From Epithemia pelagica (Eukaryota > Bacillariophyta > Bacillariophyceae > Surirellales > Surirellaceae), in NCBI GenBank assembly GCA_946965045.2, contig OX337240.1:806001-870000 (forward strand): DNA of 64,000 nt, given 5' to 3'. The notes beneath the pieces are model-generated. The model saw only the letters and a list, made by a program, of their open reading frames with translations. It was not told where the DNA came from and ran no database searches. Each line of letters starts with the position of its first letter. Position 1 is the first letter of the stretch. Below are positions 64,000 to 64,000 of the stretch, one piece after another. The translations under genes and the position numbers were made by a program.

Positions 64000-64000
64000 T

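Overview
The window reads as a nuclear segment of a stramenopile, most likely a pennate diatom. The evidence is short GT-AG introns (70-146 nt), an ASAW-type plastid-targeting presequence on one enzyme, a plant-type LRR protein with a membrane anchor in the arrangement typical of diatoms, Ty1/copia polyproteins of the stramenopile type (DSHAD and DNQA protease motifs), and an allantoinase of the PuuE type. Species is not claimed.

Layout. 1-3031: ankyrin-repeat gene on the minus strand, running off the left edge. 3032-8176: gene-poor DNA with old repeats, a decayed minus-strand remnant (4967-5300), a diverged copy of a dispersed repeat (5838-7260), and a broken copy of the sulfotransferase-like gene found intact at 35356. 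8177-13261: a decayed Ty1/copia element (one in-frame TGA, one frame change, no 5' LTR found). 13262-14350: satellite-like repeats. 14351-18184: an intact 1277-codon transposase-like gene combining a Cys/His finger, a MULE-like DDE core, a USP-type cysteine peptidase module and a C-terminal Cys cluster. 18185-22700: minisatellites, a near-identical 526-bp tandem duplication with hairpins, and the second copy of the dispersed repeat.

23038-36969 is the conserved cellular core. A VPS50/syndetin-like tethering subunit (plus strand) and a very large Sec7 Arf-GEF (minus strand) converge with only 29 nt between stop codons; both act in Golgi/endosome trafficking. The Arf-GEF carries an N-terminal MABP beta-prism. 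A membrane-anchored sulfotransferase-like gene diverges from it.

37707-44779 is a complete young Ty1/copia element on the minus strand, with two identical 174-bp LTRs, gag and pol in one frame separated by a single TGA, and a tRNA-like sequence next to the 5' LTR. It lies 62 bp upstream of a tandem SSAT-like acetyltransferase gene (44842-46136). An LRR membrane protein follows (46812-49928). Then comes a two-ORF non-LTR retrotransposon (50339-57510) with a restriction-like endonuclease and an A-tail that ends 20 bp before the start codon of a plastid-targeted aldo/keto reductase (57531-58937). The right end holds a five-exon PuuE-type allantoinase (minus), a four-repeat protein of unknown function and an IMPACT/YigZ family protein.

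Exon boundaries were deduced by reading frame, splice consensus and family continuity. All family calls are from motif recognition, with no database search.
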